This document shows positions 34,698 to 45,990 of a DNA stretch of 64,000 nucleotides, in pieces (within the stretch, counting starts at the first letter, position 1; the number at the start of each line of letters is the position of its first letter). A program made the position numbers and the translations under genes. The notes beneath the pieces are model-generated. The model had not been told where the DNA came from and searched no databases. It saw only the letters and a program-made list of their open reading frames with translations. Where the stretch lies: positions 367,393,105 to 367,457,104 of the forward strand of contig CM022297.1 in NCBI GenBank assembly GCA_011799875.1, written 5' to 3'. This stretch comes from Thinopyrum elongatum. Taxonomy: Eukaryota; Streptophyta; Magnoliopsida; Poales; Poaceae.

Positions 34698-37600
34698 ATG
34701 GCCATGACTTGGATAACTTCTGCTCGAAGATTCTCCGCTGCATATGTTGAGGGGGTTGAAAACTTCATGAACTTTATCAGAGCTGAGTATAGTGGTCCGA
34801 AATCAGATGTGCTCTGCCCGTGTAGCAGTTGTATGAATTCAGTTTCAAGACCCCAGTCAACTGTACAAAATCATCTACACTTGTATGGGATGTCGGTCAC
34901 ATATACTAGGTGGGTTCTTCATGGTGAAGCTGTGAACGTCAATGTTACTAACTATGTGGAAGTAGCAGATCACCATCTTGATCTGCCTGATGCTCAGGTG
35001 GAAGAGGAAGAGGAGGTGGTGGCGGCGGAGCCAGTGAGTTTGACCAACATTGAAACAATGATATGAAATGCTCACGCATATCATGAACTTTCACCTGCAC
35101 AAGAAAAATGGTGGGCCCGCATGTTGGAACAATGCAACGTGGTAGTCACCCTAGGAAATAAGCTGTCAGTATTCTCAGCTATGGTCACCTTTCTTCAGGT
35201 GAAGACATCTGAGCGGATGACCAACAAATCATTTGATGCGATGTTGGCTGCTTTCCACAAATCTTACCCAGATGCGTCTGAGCTGCCATAAAATAAAGAA
35301 TTCCTTCGTGCAGTTGGAATTGGATATGATATGATCCATGTTTGTAAGAATAATTGTGTTCTGTTCCGGAAGGATTATGCCAACTTAAGTGAATGCCCAA
35401 AATGCAAATCATCAAGATCAAAAGATGGCGATGCTGTGAAGAGGATTCCTCATAATGTTCTGAGATATTTTCCAATTATACCAAGATTGCAGAGGTTGTT
35501 TCATGATGCTGAAACAAGAGAAGATGTACGGTGGCATTCTAGGAACCAGGAGTACAGAGATCAGAATGTAATGAGCCATCCATCTCATGGTAGTGACTAG
35601 ATAAGCTTCAATTAAGAACACAAAAAGTTTGCTGCTGAGCCGAGAAACATTAGACTTGGCTTAGCTACAGATGGATTCAACCCATTTGGCCAATAGAGTG
35701 CCACATATAGCATGTGGCCAGTGCTTGTTATCCCTTACAACATGCCACCAAATGTCTACACCAAAGAATCAAACTACATGATGGCCTTGCTCATCCCAGG
35801 TCCAAAAAGTCCTGGAAAGGATTTTGATTTATCCATGGAGCCTCTTGTGGAGGAACTTCAACAGCTATGAAGGGGTGTTCTCACTCGAGACCTATATAGC
35901 AGCCCACCAGCTGATTTCATTCTGCGTGCTGTTATAATTTGGTGCATCCATGATTATCCGGCTTTGGGCACTATGTCAGGGCGAACGACACATGGTTACA
36001 ATGCATGTGTTCGCTGTGACAACTGCTGACATACGCAATACTTAGCAAGATCTGTTACATTGGACACTGCTGTTTCCTTGCCAAGGACAAGCCGTGTCCT
36101 ACAAAATACCGAAGACATGTGTTTAATGCAAAGCATGAAAACTGTGGTGCGCCAAAGAGGCTCACCGGCGATGATTTGCAAGAGGAATTAGAGAAGGTCA
36201 GGCATATTACACCAGGAAACCATCCTGATAATGGTAGCGAGAAAAGGAAGCGTGGCAGGGCAGAAGAGAGGTTATTGTTTACCCGCAGGTCCACTTTGTG
36301 GGACTTGGAGTATTGGAAATATTTGGATCTGTGGCATAATCTTGATGTGATGCACATCAAGAAAAATATGTGTGACAACATTATCGGCACACTTCTTAAT
36401 ATTGAAGGCAAGACGAAAGATACCTTAAAATCTAGGATTGATTTGACACACCTGGGTATCGGATCCAATTTGCAGGTGAATGCTGGTGGTGCATCACGGG
36501 ATATGGCACCAGCTGTGTACGTCTTGGACAAGGTAAAAAGAAAAGAATTCTGCAAGGTCCTGTCACGTGTGAGATTCCCACATGGATTTGCTTCCAACCC
36601 TGAAAGGAGAGTCAGTGCAGATGGAAACAAGGTACAAGGGTTGAAAACTCATGACTGCCACGTCCTTCTTCAAAGGGTTTTACCTCTTATCCTTAGAGGA
36701 TTGGGCCGCCCTGACTTATACAGAGCAGTTGCAGAGTTGGGACAATTCTTCAGAGAACTCTATAGTAGAAATATCAGGATAGATGCTTCGGAGCGTCTTA
36801 GAGACAAGATACCAACTATCCTATGTGACCTTGAGAAGATATACCCTCCAGCCTTCTTTGATGTGATGGTGCATTTGGCTGTTCATCTACCTGATGAGGC
36901 ACTACTTAGAGGTCCAGTATAGTATGGCTGGATATACCCTATTGAAAGGCGGCTAGGCACTTTCAAGGGCTATGTTAGGAACAGAGCTAGACCTGAGGGT
37001 TCCATTACGGAGGCCTACATTGCTATAGAAGCGTTGACATTCTGCTCAAAATACATTGAAACAGCTGATCAGCTTAGCAAAAAGGTGGGTGAAGACAATC
37101 CCGAGCTCAATGTTTTCGATTGTTCTGTTCGAGTTACAAGGAAGAGTCGACAAGATGACAAACCTAAAGATTTGGACAAAATGGTTTGGTATGTGTTGAA
37201 TAACTGTCCTAAGATTCTACCTTATATCGAGTAAGTGCTAAGTACTGCAGCTTATACATCGAAATCTACTATACTTGCAGGACATTCTTATATATTTAGA
37301 TGTTTGACGCGATCACTATGTTGTGCAGCATATACAAAAAGGAGTTACTGGCGCAAAATCCAAGAAACATTGACAAACTAGTTATGGCAGGATTTGTGAA
37401 ATGGTTCAAGAGCCGTGTAAGCTTTTAAATTGCATTGTCAGTTTTTTTAATATATTGAGTACATAAGATGATCAACTTGTCTATTTTATAACCATAGGTT
37501 AAGAAGATGCGGGAGGATGGGCAAGCAGTTAATGATACCCTTTACGCACTAGCAATGGGTCCTGATACTTGGGTAAGACATTATGAATCTTGCATTGTTG

Positions 37601-38247
37601 GAGATGTGCGCTACAACACACTTGCACGTGATGAAGGCAGGAAGACACAAAACAGTGCCGTCATGAGCACGGATACGTATGGCGATGAGACAACTAAAAT
37701 GTATGCTAACATAACAGACATTGTTCAGTTGCAGTACATCTCCAGTTTTGAGGTTCATCGATGTGTGGTTCTGTTCTGCTGTCGTTGGTACAGTCTGTTT
37801 TCCACGATCGCAAAACCCAAAGCTGATGATTATTTCAAATCCATCAATGTCAAGGTGGCGTACCACATCGACGAGCCTTTTATTTTCGCAAATCAAGCAA
37901 CACAAATATTTTTCTTGGAAGACACATATGCATGTAGCGATGAATGGAGAGTATTACAAAGATTTGAGCAGAGGAATTCGTTTAATGAAGTTGCACAACA
38001 AGATGATGCTTACACTGCTCCTGATATAGAAGATTCCACAGATGTTGGTAGTATCTTTGAGAACCATCATATCAATAATGCTGGCGAAAAGATTCCCTGT
38101 CGGGCTGTGGACATATGAGAGTTGATCAACAAGAGGCCAACATTCGAGGACATTGAGGATGAAGAAGAAGATGACACTGGGGGGATTACGATTCAGACTG
38201 ATACACGTGGCGAAGATGTTGATGCTGCTGCTGCGGATGATGATTAG
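34698..38247 (+). pseudogene. TNP2-type CACTA transposase, broken
   Basis: This is the catalytic transposase of En/Spm elements, acting in the nucleus on the element ends. Domains in order are a transposase-associated N-terminal domain (C-P-C-S-S-C at about 34818, Y-G-M-S-x-x-Y-T-R-W), then the TNP2 core (H-V-C-K-N-N-C-V-L-F, N-L-S-E-C-P-K-C, L-A-T-D-G-F-N-P-F-G, L-L-I-P-G-P-K-S-P-G-K-D), H-N-L-D-V-M-H-I-K-K-N, the DUF4218 region (P-I-E-R-R-L-G-T-F-K-G-Y) and DUF4216 (I-D-E-P-F-I-F-A). The acidic tail ends at TAG 38247. Two introns keep phase: 37231-37328 and 37417-37497. Lesions are in-frame stops at about 35064, 35289, 35598, 35613, 35694, 35868, 36027, 36920 and 38116, and a frameshift near 36040. 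Several stops replace an expected Gln, consistent with C-to-T decay. The start follows an acceptor-like CTAACAG. Confidence 0.88.
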
Positions 38248-38731
38248 ATTGCTTTTGTCGTATTTTCCTGTGAGAAGACGACTTTTTATCTACTATGTGA
38301 AATTGTGTTTGCTATGACAACTGAAACTTGATGAAGTTGTTGTTTAGTATTTTGCTTTGAGAACATCACTTATTATGTATGTTGATTTGTGTTTGGTGAT
38401 TGTATGATGACTAAAACATGATGACATTGTTGTTTAGTTGTACTCATATTTGGCTGTGAAACTTGTATTTGATGACATAGTTTGTTGTTGGACTGCAATT
38501 TGCTCTACGTCTTTGAATGGGAACAAAGCTGACCCGACAGGGCCTCTGCTAATTTATTTATTCATTAGCAAAAGGGCCTCTGCTATTTATTTATTTATGA
38601 GCAAAAGGGGATACCCCCGATTTCTGTTAAGAGAAATCATTAGATGTTCACAACACTACGCCCAGCCTGCTAAACAGGTTTCATTCATTACTAGTTTCAG
38701 CAAAGTGCTCATCTCATAGCCACTGAATACG
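38248..38731. other. Shared 3' flank between convergent CACTA genes
   Basis: AT-rich. It contains near-duplicate phrases (TGTGTTTG.TGATTGTATGATGAC and TTGTTGTTTAGT, twice within 38335-38440) and a doubled CTGCTAATTTATTTATT..AGCAAAAGG block at 38545-38610. It lies between the transposase stop and the stop of the minus-strand GRF gene. No gene seen. Confidence 0.6.
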
Positions 38732-39388
38732 TCACGAGTCTACATACACTGCAAATAAAGAGACAATCATCCTACAGAGCACAACGATCCTGCCCATTAT
38801 CTTCACTAGCTCTTTCATCTCCTCATTGTTGTCAAGGCCGTTTAGCAGCTGTTGCTTGGCCATGATCAGATGAACTGCATGTTTAACCATATGCTCTGCA
38901 TCTTCCTCTTCTGTCGTTCCTTCAATTACTTGTCCAACACCCCAACCTGCTGGTATTGGGATTCCTCGGCTAATCAAATAATCAACGTAGTTCCATTCCC
39001 CCACATCATCAACTTCCCAAAAATATAAATCACATGAATCTTCCCTTTTCTGCACGAATCAAATTGGAAGATCATCAACCAAACTATTAAAAAAATCAGC
39101 AACTGAAAGCAGGCGGACAACACTTAAACATATTATTACCCCATGATTCGGGCATTTGTAGAAGACTCGGCCAGGGTTGAGGATTGTAGTTGAGACCCGA
39201 CGGGCGAATCTGCGTGATTTGTAGCTGTGGCACCACACCAATGGCAGCGGGTTGTGATGAGCAACCGGCTGCAGTTAGTGTGCTGGCAAGGGTGTGATGA
39301 GACTCACAGGCGATGGTACGGGTGGCAAATTGGCACATATCTGGTTGTTGCCTGCTGAAGAGCAGGTGGACGAGCCGCCAGCGGACAT
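38732..39388 (-). pseudogene. GRF-type zinc-finger protein gene of the CACTA
   Basis: Exon 1 is 39388-39140 (ATG start, Ser/Gly/Thr-rich N-terminus). Exon 2 is 39049-38732, after an intron with a GTAATA donor and a GTGCAG acceptor. Across the junction the protein reads like a GRF zinc finger: R-R-V-S-T-T, N-P-G-R-V-F-Y-K-C-P-N-H-G, then C-D-L-Y-F-W-E. It continues through a helical E/D/K-rich tail (E-E-M-K-E-L-V-K-I-M-G-R) to a hydrophobic end. GRF fingers bind DNA or RNA ends; a role in transposition is only inferred. A TAA interrupts exon 1 after about 37 codons, upstream of the finger. The ORF is therefore broken unless translation starts further in or that part is spliced out. It lies convergent with the transposase, about 480 bp from its stop. 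Confidence 0.62.
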
Positions 39389-42300
39389 GGTTGCTGCGGC
39401 CGGAGCTTCTGATGCTAGGCAGACTAACTAGAGAAGAGGAGAAGCGAATGTTGGACATGTCAGTTTCATTACTTGCAGAGTAGCATAGCACTATATATAG
39501 TCATAGTCTAGGTTTGGATTCGAACCAGCTACAGTAGCACGTCTCTCTTTTTTCTAAAACTCAGCAACGTCTCTTTACCGGTACACTAGCTTGTTCTGTA
39601 CGCCTTCTCAAGTCTTTGATTTTCGGGAATGTTATGTGGCGAACGTTCCCTGGGAGGAGGACGGCAAACGAACGCATTTTCCTGGCAGTTTTAGTTGTGA
39701 CGCCAGATCAAACGGTGGTAGTTTCGGGAATATTAACTGGCGAATGAGCCAAGTTTTTATTTTCTTCCTATAAAAAAGTATGCTATGTGGTGTCAGCTTA
39801 GTCAACAAACGATTGTGCCAACCTTGACCGTTGGATTGACAATCAACGTCTGTCGTGTTTCTTCAGTCTCTTCTTCCTCCAGCCGCCAAAGCCAAACCAG
39901 CGCCGGCGGGACCGCCTGCTCCCGCCTCCCACGGCTGGCTGTGCTGCCGCGCACGCACCACGGCCACGTCGCACCCTAGAACTCTGTGCATCTTCCCCGG
40001 CTCCTGTCCGTTCCCGTCCGAGGCCTCACCATCGTCCTTCGCCTTGGTTCGCTCGCCGCGGTGCCGCCCTCCGGTGTTGTCAACATGGTCAATAGCTGAG
40101 AGGAATATGGAGATGAGTGTACATGGTGAGGATGACAGCAAGGACCCACCAGGATCATGGCAGTAGGCAAGCAAGTGCCTCCTTTATTACAAGAAAAAAA
40201 ATGGTTCCTCCTGATGGTTTCCTGACGTCTAGGTCGCATGCCATTGTCAACATAGTCAATAAGTGAGATAACTGCACAAGGAGCGACTGACACCCGGGAC
40301 CCAGTAGCACGCGCAGTATTTTTTTTGTTTTCGGGACGGAGCAAGGTATCAAAAGGGTTGCGCGGGAACTGTGGCCCGTCTAGCCCAGGCTTTTATTTCA
40401 TATGTTTACCACATGACCAACTCAGTTTTTTTTCTTTCTGAAAATGGCTAGCCCAGCTATTTTGTTTTTTTTGCAGAATAACCAACGAAGGCCTACTTGC
40501 TTTTCTACGCCCTGTTGGGCCAGAAATCTTTCAAGACGAGGAGGGATGCATTCGGCTTGCCCAGAAAATGGGCTATAAGTAATAAGAAATGGGTTGTAAA
40601 ATGAAAAAATATAGCAAACAGGCAATTAGTTCCAAATTACTTTTTCTTTCGGGTTTTGATATTTTAAATTTCATTGTTTTTGTGCGGGTAAAATTTCATT
40701 GGATTTTGAATTAAGGTATGTTTAATGTTTAAATTAATTTGAATCTGGCTAGAAATTTCGGGTTGTATGCTGTTTGGGACAGATTAGGAGGCTGACTTGT
40801 GGGTCTACTAGGTTGATGTCTACGCAAGGCTTTGTCAACTTAGTCCACAAACAGTTCTAGCAGTAGTGACCGTTGGATGTTAATCCAACGGCCGTGCTGC
40901 TTCTTCAATATCTGATCTTCTTGCTCCAGCCGCCCAAATCAGCGCTGGTGGGACCGCCTGCTCTTGCCTCCCGTGGCCGGCTGTCATGCCGCGCAGGCCG
41001 CACCGCACCGCCCCAACCTACTCCATCGCTGGCCAGGACATTCCTCTACTCACCCACACCTCCTGTTATTTTCTAGCGACGGCAGCTGAACCAGTAAAAC
41101 CTCATACTCCCCACCGCGTAGGCAACCACTGCCGAGTCTTCCCTGGCTCCGGGTCATTCCCTTCCTAGGCCTTGCTGTCGTCCACCGCCCTGGTGCTATC
41201 GGCGTGGTGTGGTCAACATAGTCAACGAATAACATCCATCGAAAGAGGATTGTACGTGGACAGGCTGGCAGCTGGGTCCACGGCCAAACGCAAGGAAGTG
41301 CCTCCTTATTGACCGCAAAATAATGATTCCTCCACCTGATAGTTGGGACCCACTAGAAGGGCATCTGTATTTCGCGAAAAAAACATTCCTCCCGCAGACA
41401 GCTTGGACCCACTAGCTATATCTTCGCACGCAAGGAAGTGCTCCTTATTACGCACAAAAAAAATGAATACTCCCCCTGCTAGCTGGGACCCACCATATTT
41501 GGAGGCTGACTTGCGGGCCTACAAAGTTGACGGGGACGCATGATTTGTCAACTTAGTCAATATAAACGATTCTAGCTAGAGCGATCGTACGATGTCCATC
41601 CAACAGCCATCGTGCTTCTTCAACCTCTAGTCTTCTTGCTCCAGCCGCCCAAACCATCGTCGGCCGTGCCGCCTGCTCCTGCATCCCGTGGCTGGCTGTG
41701 CTGCCGCGCAGGCCTCACCGCCCCACCCTACTCCCATCGCTGGCCTGGCCATCCCTGTACTCACCCAGACCTCCTGTTATTCTCCGGCGACGGCAGCCTC
41801 ACACTACAGCCGAACCAGTAAACCCTCGTACTCCTCTCCGCGTGGGAAACAACTGCTGAGTCTTCCCCGGCTCCGGGTCATTCCGTTCCTAGGCCGCGCC
41901 GTCGTCCACTGCCTTGGTGCTCTCGGCGCGGCGTGGTCAAGGAACGACTTTCATCGGAAGATGACTGTACGTGGAGAGGTTGACAGCTGGGTCCACGACC
42001 GCAGCAAGGAAGTGAATCCTTATTACGCGCAAAATAATGATTCCTCCACCTGACAGCGGGGACCCACCGGAAGGGCCATCGTATATTGCGAAAATAATGT
42101 TTCCCCCTAATAGCTGGGATCCACCAGCTACATCTTCGCACGCAAGAAAGTGCGTCCATATTACGGGCAAAAAAATGATTCTTCCCCTTGACAGCTGGGA
42201 CCCACCAGCTATATCTTCGCACGCAAGGAAGTGCCTCCTTATCCTCCCTGACAGCTAGGACCCATCCGATCGAACTGTACATAGGGTTGTCTGTGTGGTC
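39389..42300. repeat. Right subterminal region: three diverged copies of a 0.7-1 kb unit
   Basis: The unit starts with a GTCAAC(T)TAGTC..CAA phrase, then a 'CCGTTGGAT..' phrase, CTTCTTCAACCTC..CTTCTTGCTCCAGCCGCC, GGGACCGCCTGCTC and CGTGGCTGGCTGTGCTGCCGCGCA. Copies start near 39795, 40845 and 41545. Each copy ends with GTCAAC..AGTCAA and several short GACAGCTGGGACCCACCAG / AAGGAAGTGCCTCCTTATTA repeats (densest at 41270-42260). Proline-rich frames across the units are repeat artefacts. Subterminal repeats of CACTA elements bind transposase; that role is inferred. Confidence 0.7.
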
Positions 42301-42658
42301 GCGAACGTGTACGTACATACTGGTCGATCGGTCTCTCTACAGCAATGAATCGTGGCTGAGTAAGGAGCGGCACATGTCGTAGTAGAGGCGCGGACGTAGC
42401 ATGTCACGCAGTCCCGTCTATATCGTGTACACGTACGTACAGTCACGCTGCAAGAAAGTAAATACGGCTACGTACATACGGGCGGTGTCTCTAATGCGTA
42501 CAACGATGTCGTCCTATTCATCGGCAGCCAACCGGTTGGGTCGGAACGGAGGAAATAGCGTCGTGTTCATCGGGAGGCAACCTACTGGGTCGGAATACGT
42601 CCTGTTCATCGGGAGCCAACCGGCTTGGACGGAACAGCTGAAATAAGGTATGGCATAT

Positions 42659-42890
42659 CGCAGAACGGAGGAAACGACCTTCTGTTCGACCGCAAATGGT
42701 CGAAACGGGGTCCTGTTCATCGGGAAGGGTCTGGAGTACCGCAAAACGGAGGAAACAGACATCTCTTTGAGTGCCTATGGTCGAAACGGGGTCCTATTGA
42801 TCGGGAGGGGTGTGGCGTACCGCAAAATGGAGGAAACAGACTTCTGTTCGAGCGTCTACGATCGAAACGGGGTCCTATTCATCCACCGTC
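42659..42890. repeat. 81-bp tandem repeat, about three copies
   Basis: CGCA(G/A)AACGGAGGAAAC begins at 42659, 42740 and 42821, exactly 81 bp apart. Each copy contains GGTCGAAACGGGGTCCT and TGATCGGGA-type words. Confidence 0.85.
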
Positions 42891-43284
42891 TACTGGCTCG
42901 CTCCAACCTCCACAGGCTACTGTTCATCCACCATCGACTTCCTCCAGCCTACGCCTGCTACTGTTCATCCACCGCGTCTTCCTCCTGCCTCCACCAGCAA
43001 CTGCTCATCGACGGGCTACTGTTTATCTAGCCTCCACCGGCTACTATTCAACCAGCCCTCCATAGGGTCCTGTTCATCCACCCCCAACCGGCTCGGGTGT
43101 GACGGCCTCCTCGGGGTCCTGTTCATCCAGCAGCAACGGCCTACTACCACGGGGTCCTGTTCATCCAACCCCCACCGGGAAGTGTTCATCCAACCCCAAC
43201 CAACCGGCTAGACTCACCACATCTCGACTCATTCAACCAACCCCCAACGGTCACTGTTCATCAAGAGGCAGGTTCGACCGGCTT

Positions 43285-43490
43285 CAGTAAGTAGCAGCAG
43301 CAGCGATCGATCGCTCGGGTTCAGTTAGTAGCAGTAGCGAAGGAATCGCTTGGGTTCAGTCAGCAGCGAAGGAATCGCTCGGGTTCAGTTAACAGCCAGG
43401 GATCGATCGCTCAAGTTCAGTAATGTAGCTAGTGCAATCGCTCGGGTTCAGTAAGCGAACGCCTCGCTCGGGTTCAGTTAGAGCCCAACG
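43285..43490. repeat. Array of TCGCTCGGGTTCAGT units
   Basis: TCGCT(C/T)(G/A)GGTTCAGT occurs seven times in 200 bp, separated by AGCAGC/GAAGGAA-type spacers of variable length. Confidence 0.8.
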
Positions 43491-43814
43491 CCTCGCACAC
43501 ACGCGCGTACATATACGAGAGAAATGCACAAACTTCCATGCATCGCTCGTCCCCGACCACCCACCATAACCGGGAACTCCCCGAAATTTTCCTCGCCCTC
43601 GCTTCTACCACGATTTTTTCTGTCATGGACGACCCAAAGAATGTCATGCAGGTGCGTCCCCGGCCCGCCCAAGACGAAAAGCCCATTTTGTGTCATAGAA
43701 GGAGTCCAGCACATCTATGATGATACGTGTTCTTGTCACAATTATCGTCATAGAAGTGTCATAACCATGACAGATTTTTTTTCTTCGTTCGGGCCAAAAT
43801 GTCACGGATGTGTC

Positions 43815-43827
43815 TTTTTTTGTAGTG
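43815..43827 (-). repeat. CACTA right terminal inverted repeat
   Basis: A T run followed by GTAGTG, the exact inverse of the left end. It is followed at 43828-43830 by the second CTA target-duplication copy, and then by the gypsy reading frame interrupted at position 67. Confidence 0.93.
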
Positions 43828-43830
43828 CTA

Positions 43831-44183
43831 GTACCCGAGCATCGACTTGGAGTGGTCGGCTGCCCGTCGGGCCAAGGCAAAAGAGGACTTGGTGCAGCGG
43901 GCAAAGCCGATTACCATGCGGGCCAACGACATTGCGTCGTCCCCCCCCCCCCCCCCCCCCCCCCCCCATAATTAGTTCATCTTGGAGCGGGCGGCCGACG
44001 GCACGACGCTTCCTGCCGACGACTTTGGCATGGCCTTCGAGGACCCGGAGGGCAGCGCAGATGAGACGCAGGGCGAAAAGGACCGGCTCCAGCACCGGGG
44101 CGTATGTCGACGCCGCCGCCAAGGAAGACACCGGTGCCACGGAGGAGCCAGCCTGGACTAATGCCGTTGCGCTCGCGGTGTAG
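43831..44183 (+). pseudogene. Right part of the gypsy antisense ORF
   Basis: This continues the frame cut at 67. It first encodes a charged helix-like stretch (P-S-I-D-L-E-W, A-K-A-K-E-D-L), then crosses a 27-C run (43941-43967) and reads L-P-A-D-D-F-G and E-D-P-E-G. It ends with an acidic, alanine-rich C-terminus (A-Y-V-D-A-A-A-K-E-D-T-G) at TAG 44183. Reading it through requires a frame change near 44085 and probably at the C run. The first codon after the CACTA border is TAG. The resemblance to the Transposase_28 ORF of grass gypsy elements is from memory; function unknown. Confidence 0.55.
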
Positions 44184-44959
44184 GGCCTTTATTTTTCCTG
44201 TCTATTGTGATTGTGCTTGAACTTTTGTTAGCTTGCAAGTCCACCCACTGGGGTGTAGTTTATGTAATGAACTCCTGGCTGCGGGCCTTTTGCTGTATAT
44301 AAATGCATGTTCTTTCTCTTTATGTATGTCTACCGGCTGGCGGCTCGCTTTTGCCTTTGTCCTTAGACCACTTTTCTTGTTTGCTTCCCCTTTCGACTTC
44401 CTCCCTGCTGGCCGGACAACCGGGAGCCGGTCTGTAGTTGGTACGGGGAGTCATACTTGAAAGAAAATATACAATACTTAGGTTTTTTGGGCTTGAGCGC
44501 AAGTGAAACACCCACTGGGCCGGCTGGCTACAGGCGACGATGCCGGCTGGAGTGCAGCCGGTTTGTGCGGCGATGGGTGAAAAAGGGGCAGTCAGGTCGG
44601 CCGAGCTAGGCGCTCTTCCTTAACCACTTTTCACGTGAGGGCGCTTCCGGCCTTTGGCTCTTGCCAGCCGGACAACTGGGAGCCGGACTGTGGCTTGAGG
44701 CGAAGAGAGGGCTTTGACGGCGTGCACGCTACAAAGCTGGTGCGGAGAAGGCGAGGTGCGGGCTAGCCGGTGAGCCCCCAAGCCGGACGTGCCGACCCAG
44801 GGGGGAATGAATGCGGTAAAATGCGTAAAATGAAAAAGGTTCGATAAAGCCGAAAAGGTAGCCCCCGAGTGTCGTTCAGGGGACCTGTTTCTTTTATTGA
44901 TCCCAAAGGTAGCGATACATACATGCATACGTTCAAATATAAAACGGACGGAGGAGCTG
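44184..44959. other. Spacer between antisense ORF and integrase end of the gypsy element
   Basis: It contains the 3' flanks of both converging ORFs: TATATAAATGCATG at about 44298 and a repeated GCCGG/CCGGCTGG-rich sequence. The phrase CTTGCCAGCCGGACAACTGGGAGCCGG recurs at 44410 and 44662. No gene. Confidence 0.6.
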
Positions 44960-45990
44960 CACATTCCAGGGGTGCTCGGTCTCTTCGCCGTACGACGAGC
45001 CAGAGTACAAGGTCGGCCTCACGGAATGCGAGGGGTTTGATCTTCTTGTTGTGATAGGGGCGCAGGCCCTGCTGGTAAATGGCTAACCGACTAAGTTCCA
45101 GCAGGCGCGCCTCCTCGAGCAAGTCGACGCCGTCTTCACACGCCTCCTTTTCTTCGACTTCCGTGTACATGGTGACCCAAGGCGATTCGAACTCAAGGTC
45201 CATGGGGATGACCACCTCAGCCCTGTAGCAAGGAAGAACGGGGTGAAGCCGGTGGACCGGTTGGGCATGGTCCGAAGACTCCAAAGGACTGCCGATAGCT
45301 CGTCGATCGAGCTGTCGGGTGAGCGTACGAGCGGCTCGATGAGTCGGAGCTTGATGCCGGCGAGGATCAGGCCATTTGCCCGCTCCACTTGGCCGTTCGA
45401 CTAGGGATGTGCAACGGAGGCCGGGTCAAGCCGGATGCCGGAGACGGAGCAGAAGCGGCTAGCGCACCCTTGGCGAACTTGGTGCCATTGTCAGTGACGA
45501 TGCTATGGGGGACGCCGTAGCGGACCGTAATGTCTTTGATGAACTTGACGGCTATGGGACCCTCGAGCTTCTTGGTCGGCCTTGCCTCGATCCACTTGGT
45601 GAACTTGTTGACAACCACCAACAGATGCGTCATGCCGCCTCGGTCGGTCCTGAAAGTCCCCACCATGTTGAGGCCCTAGACGGCAAAGGGACACATGGTG
45701 GGGATGGTCTGGAGGGCCGCAGTCGGCTGGTGACTGCGCGTGTTGAAGTTTTGGCAGCCCTTGCACTTGAGGACCAGCTGCTCGGCGTCCTTCAGAGCCG
45801 TGGGCCAGTAAAAACCATGGCGGAAAGCTTTGGCCAGGACGGCCCTCGAGGCGGCATGGTGCCCGCACTCGCCCTGGTGGATGTCACATAGGATCTTGAG
45901 CCCCTTGGCCGGCTCGACGTAGCGCTAGAATACGCCGGTTGCGCTGCACTTGACGAGTTCGTGGTTGATGATGCTATAGGCAAAGGCCCC
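44960..45990 (-). pseudogene. Gypsy integrase
   Basis: The zinc-binding N-terminal part is visible near 45.88 kb (I-H-x-G-E-C-G-x-H, then C-K-G-C-Q). The catalytic core follows (D-M/N-V-G-x-F near 45660, W-I-E-A-R-P, S-I-V-T-D-N-G-T-K-F-A near 45470, and the V-E-R-A-N-G glutamate near 45385). The C-terminal region then has R-S-T-G-F-T-P-F-F and L-L-E-E-A-R-L-L. Integrase inserts the cDNA into the host genome. The frame is broken by a TAG near 45680, by another stop near 45927, and by frameshifts near 45440 and 45220. Some motif residues are altered, so the enzyme is dead. Confidence 0.82.

Larger units (their letters stand above)
42301..43814. repeat. Right subterminal region: GTTCATC-rich arrays
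   Basis: GTCCTGTTCATC and variants recur more than fifteen times between 42510 and 43265. The last 300 bp (43500-43814) are single-copy-like and share ATGATGATACGTG and GTCATAGAAGTG words with the left end. A frame at 43524-44183 crosses the element border and is real only to the right of 43830. Confidence 0.7.
68..43827 (+). mobile_element. Autonomous-type CACTA (En/Spm) transposon, 43.8 kb with nested insertions
   Basis: The ends are CACTACAAAAAAA at 68-80 and its exact reverse complement at 43815-43827. They are flanked by the direct repeat CTA at 65-67 and 43828-43830, and 3-bp duplications are the rule for CACTA elements. Removing the element rejoins a gypsy reading frame, which supports both borders. 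Inside are a PF03004-type gene (minus), a TNP2 transposase (plus) and a GRF zinc-finger gene (minus), as well as subterminal repeats at both ends. Insertions total roughly 13.8 kb: a solo LTR (3794-6659), a MITE (7378-7952) and an LTR retrotransposon (13375-23775). The element proper is therefore about 30 kb, long for CACTA. Much of the excess lies in repeated upstream modules at 24-34 kb. All three genes are broken, so this copy cannot mobilise itself. Strand is given by the transposase. Confidence 0.9.

Noticed and set aside
43524..43830. Left half of the 219-codon plus frame 43524-44183
   Set aside because: It crosses the CACTA border. Only the part right of 43830 belongs to a former gene.
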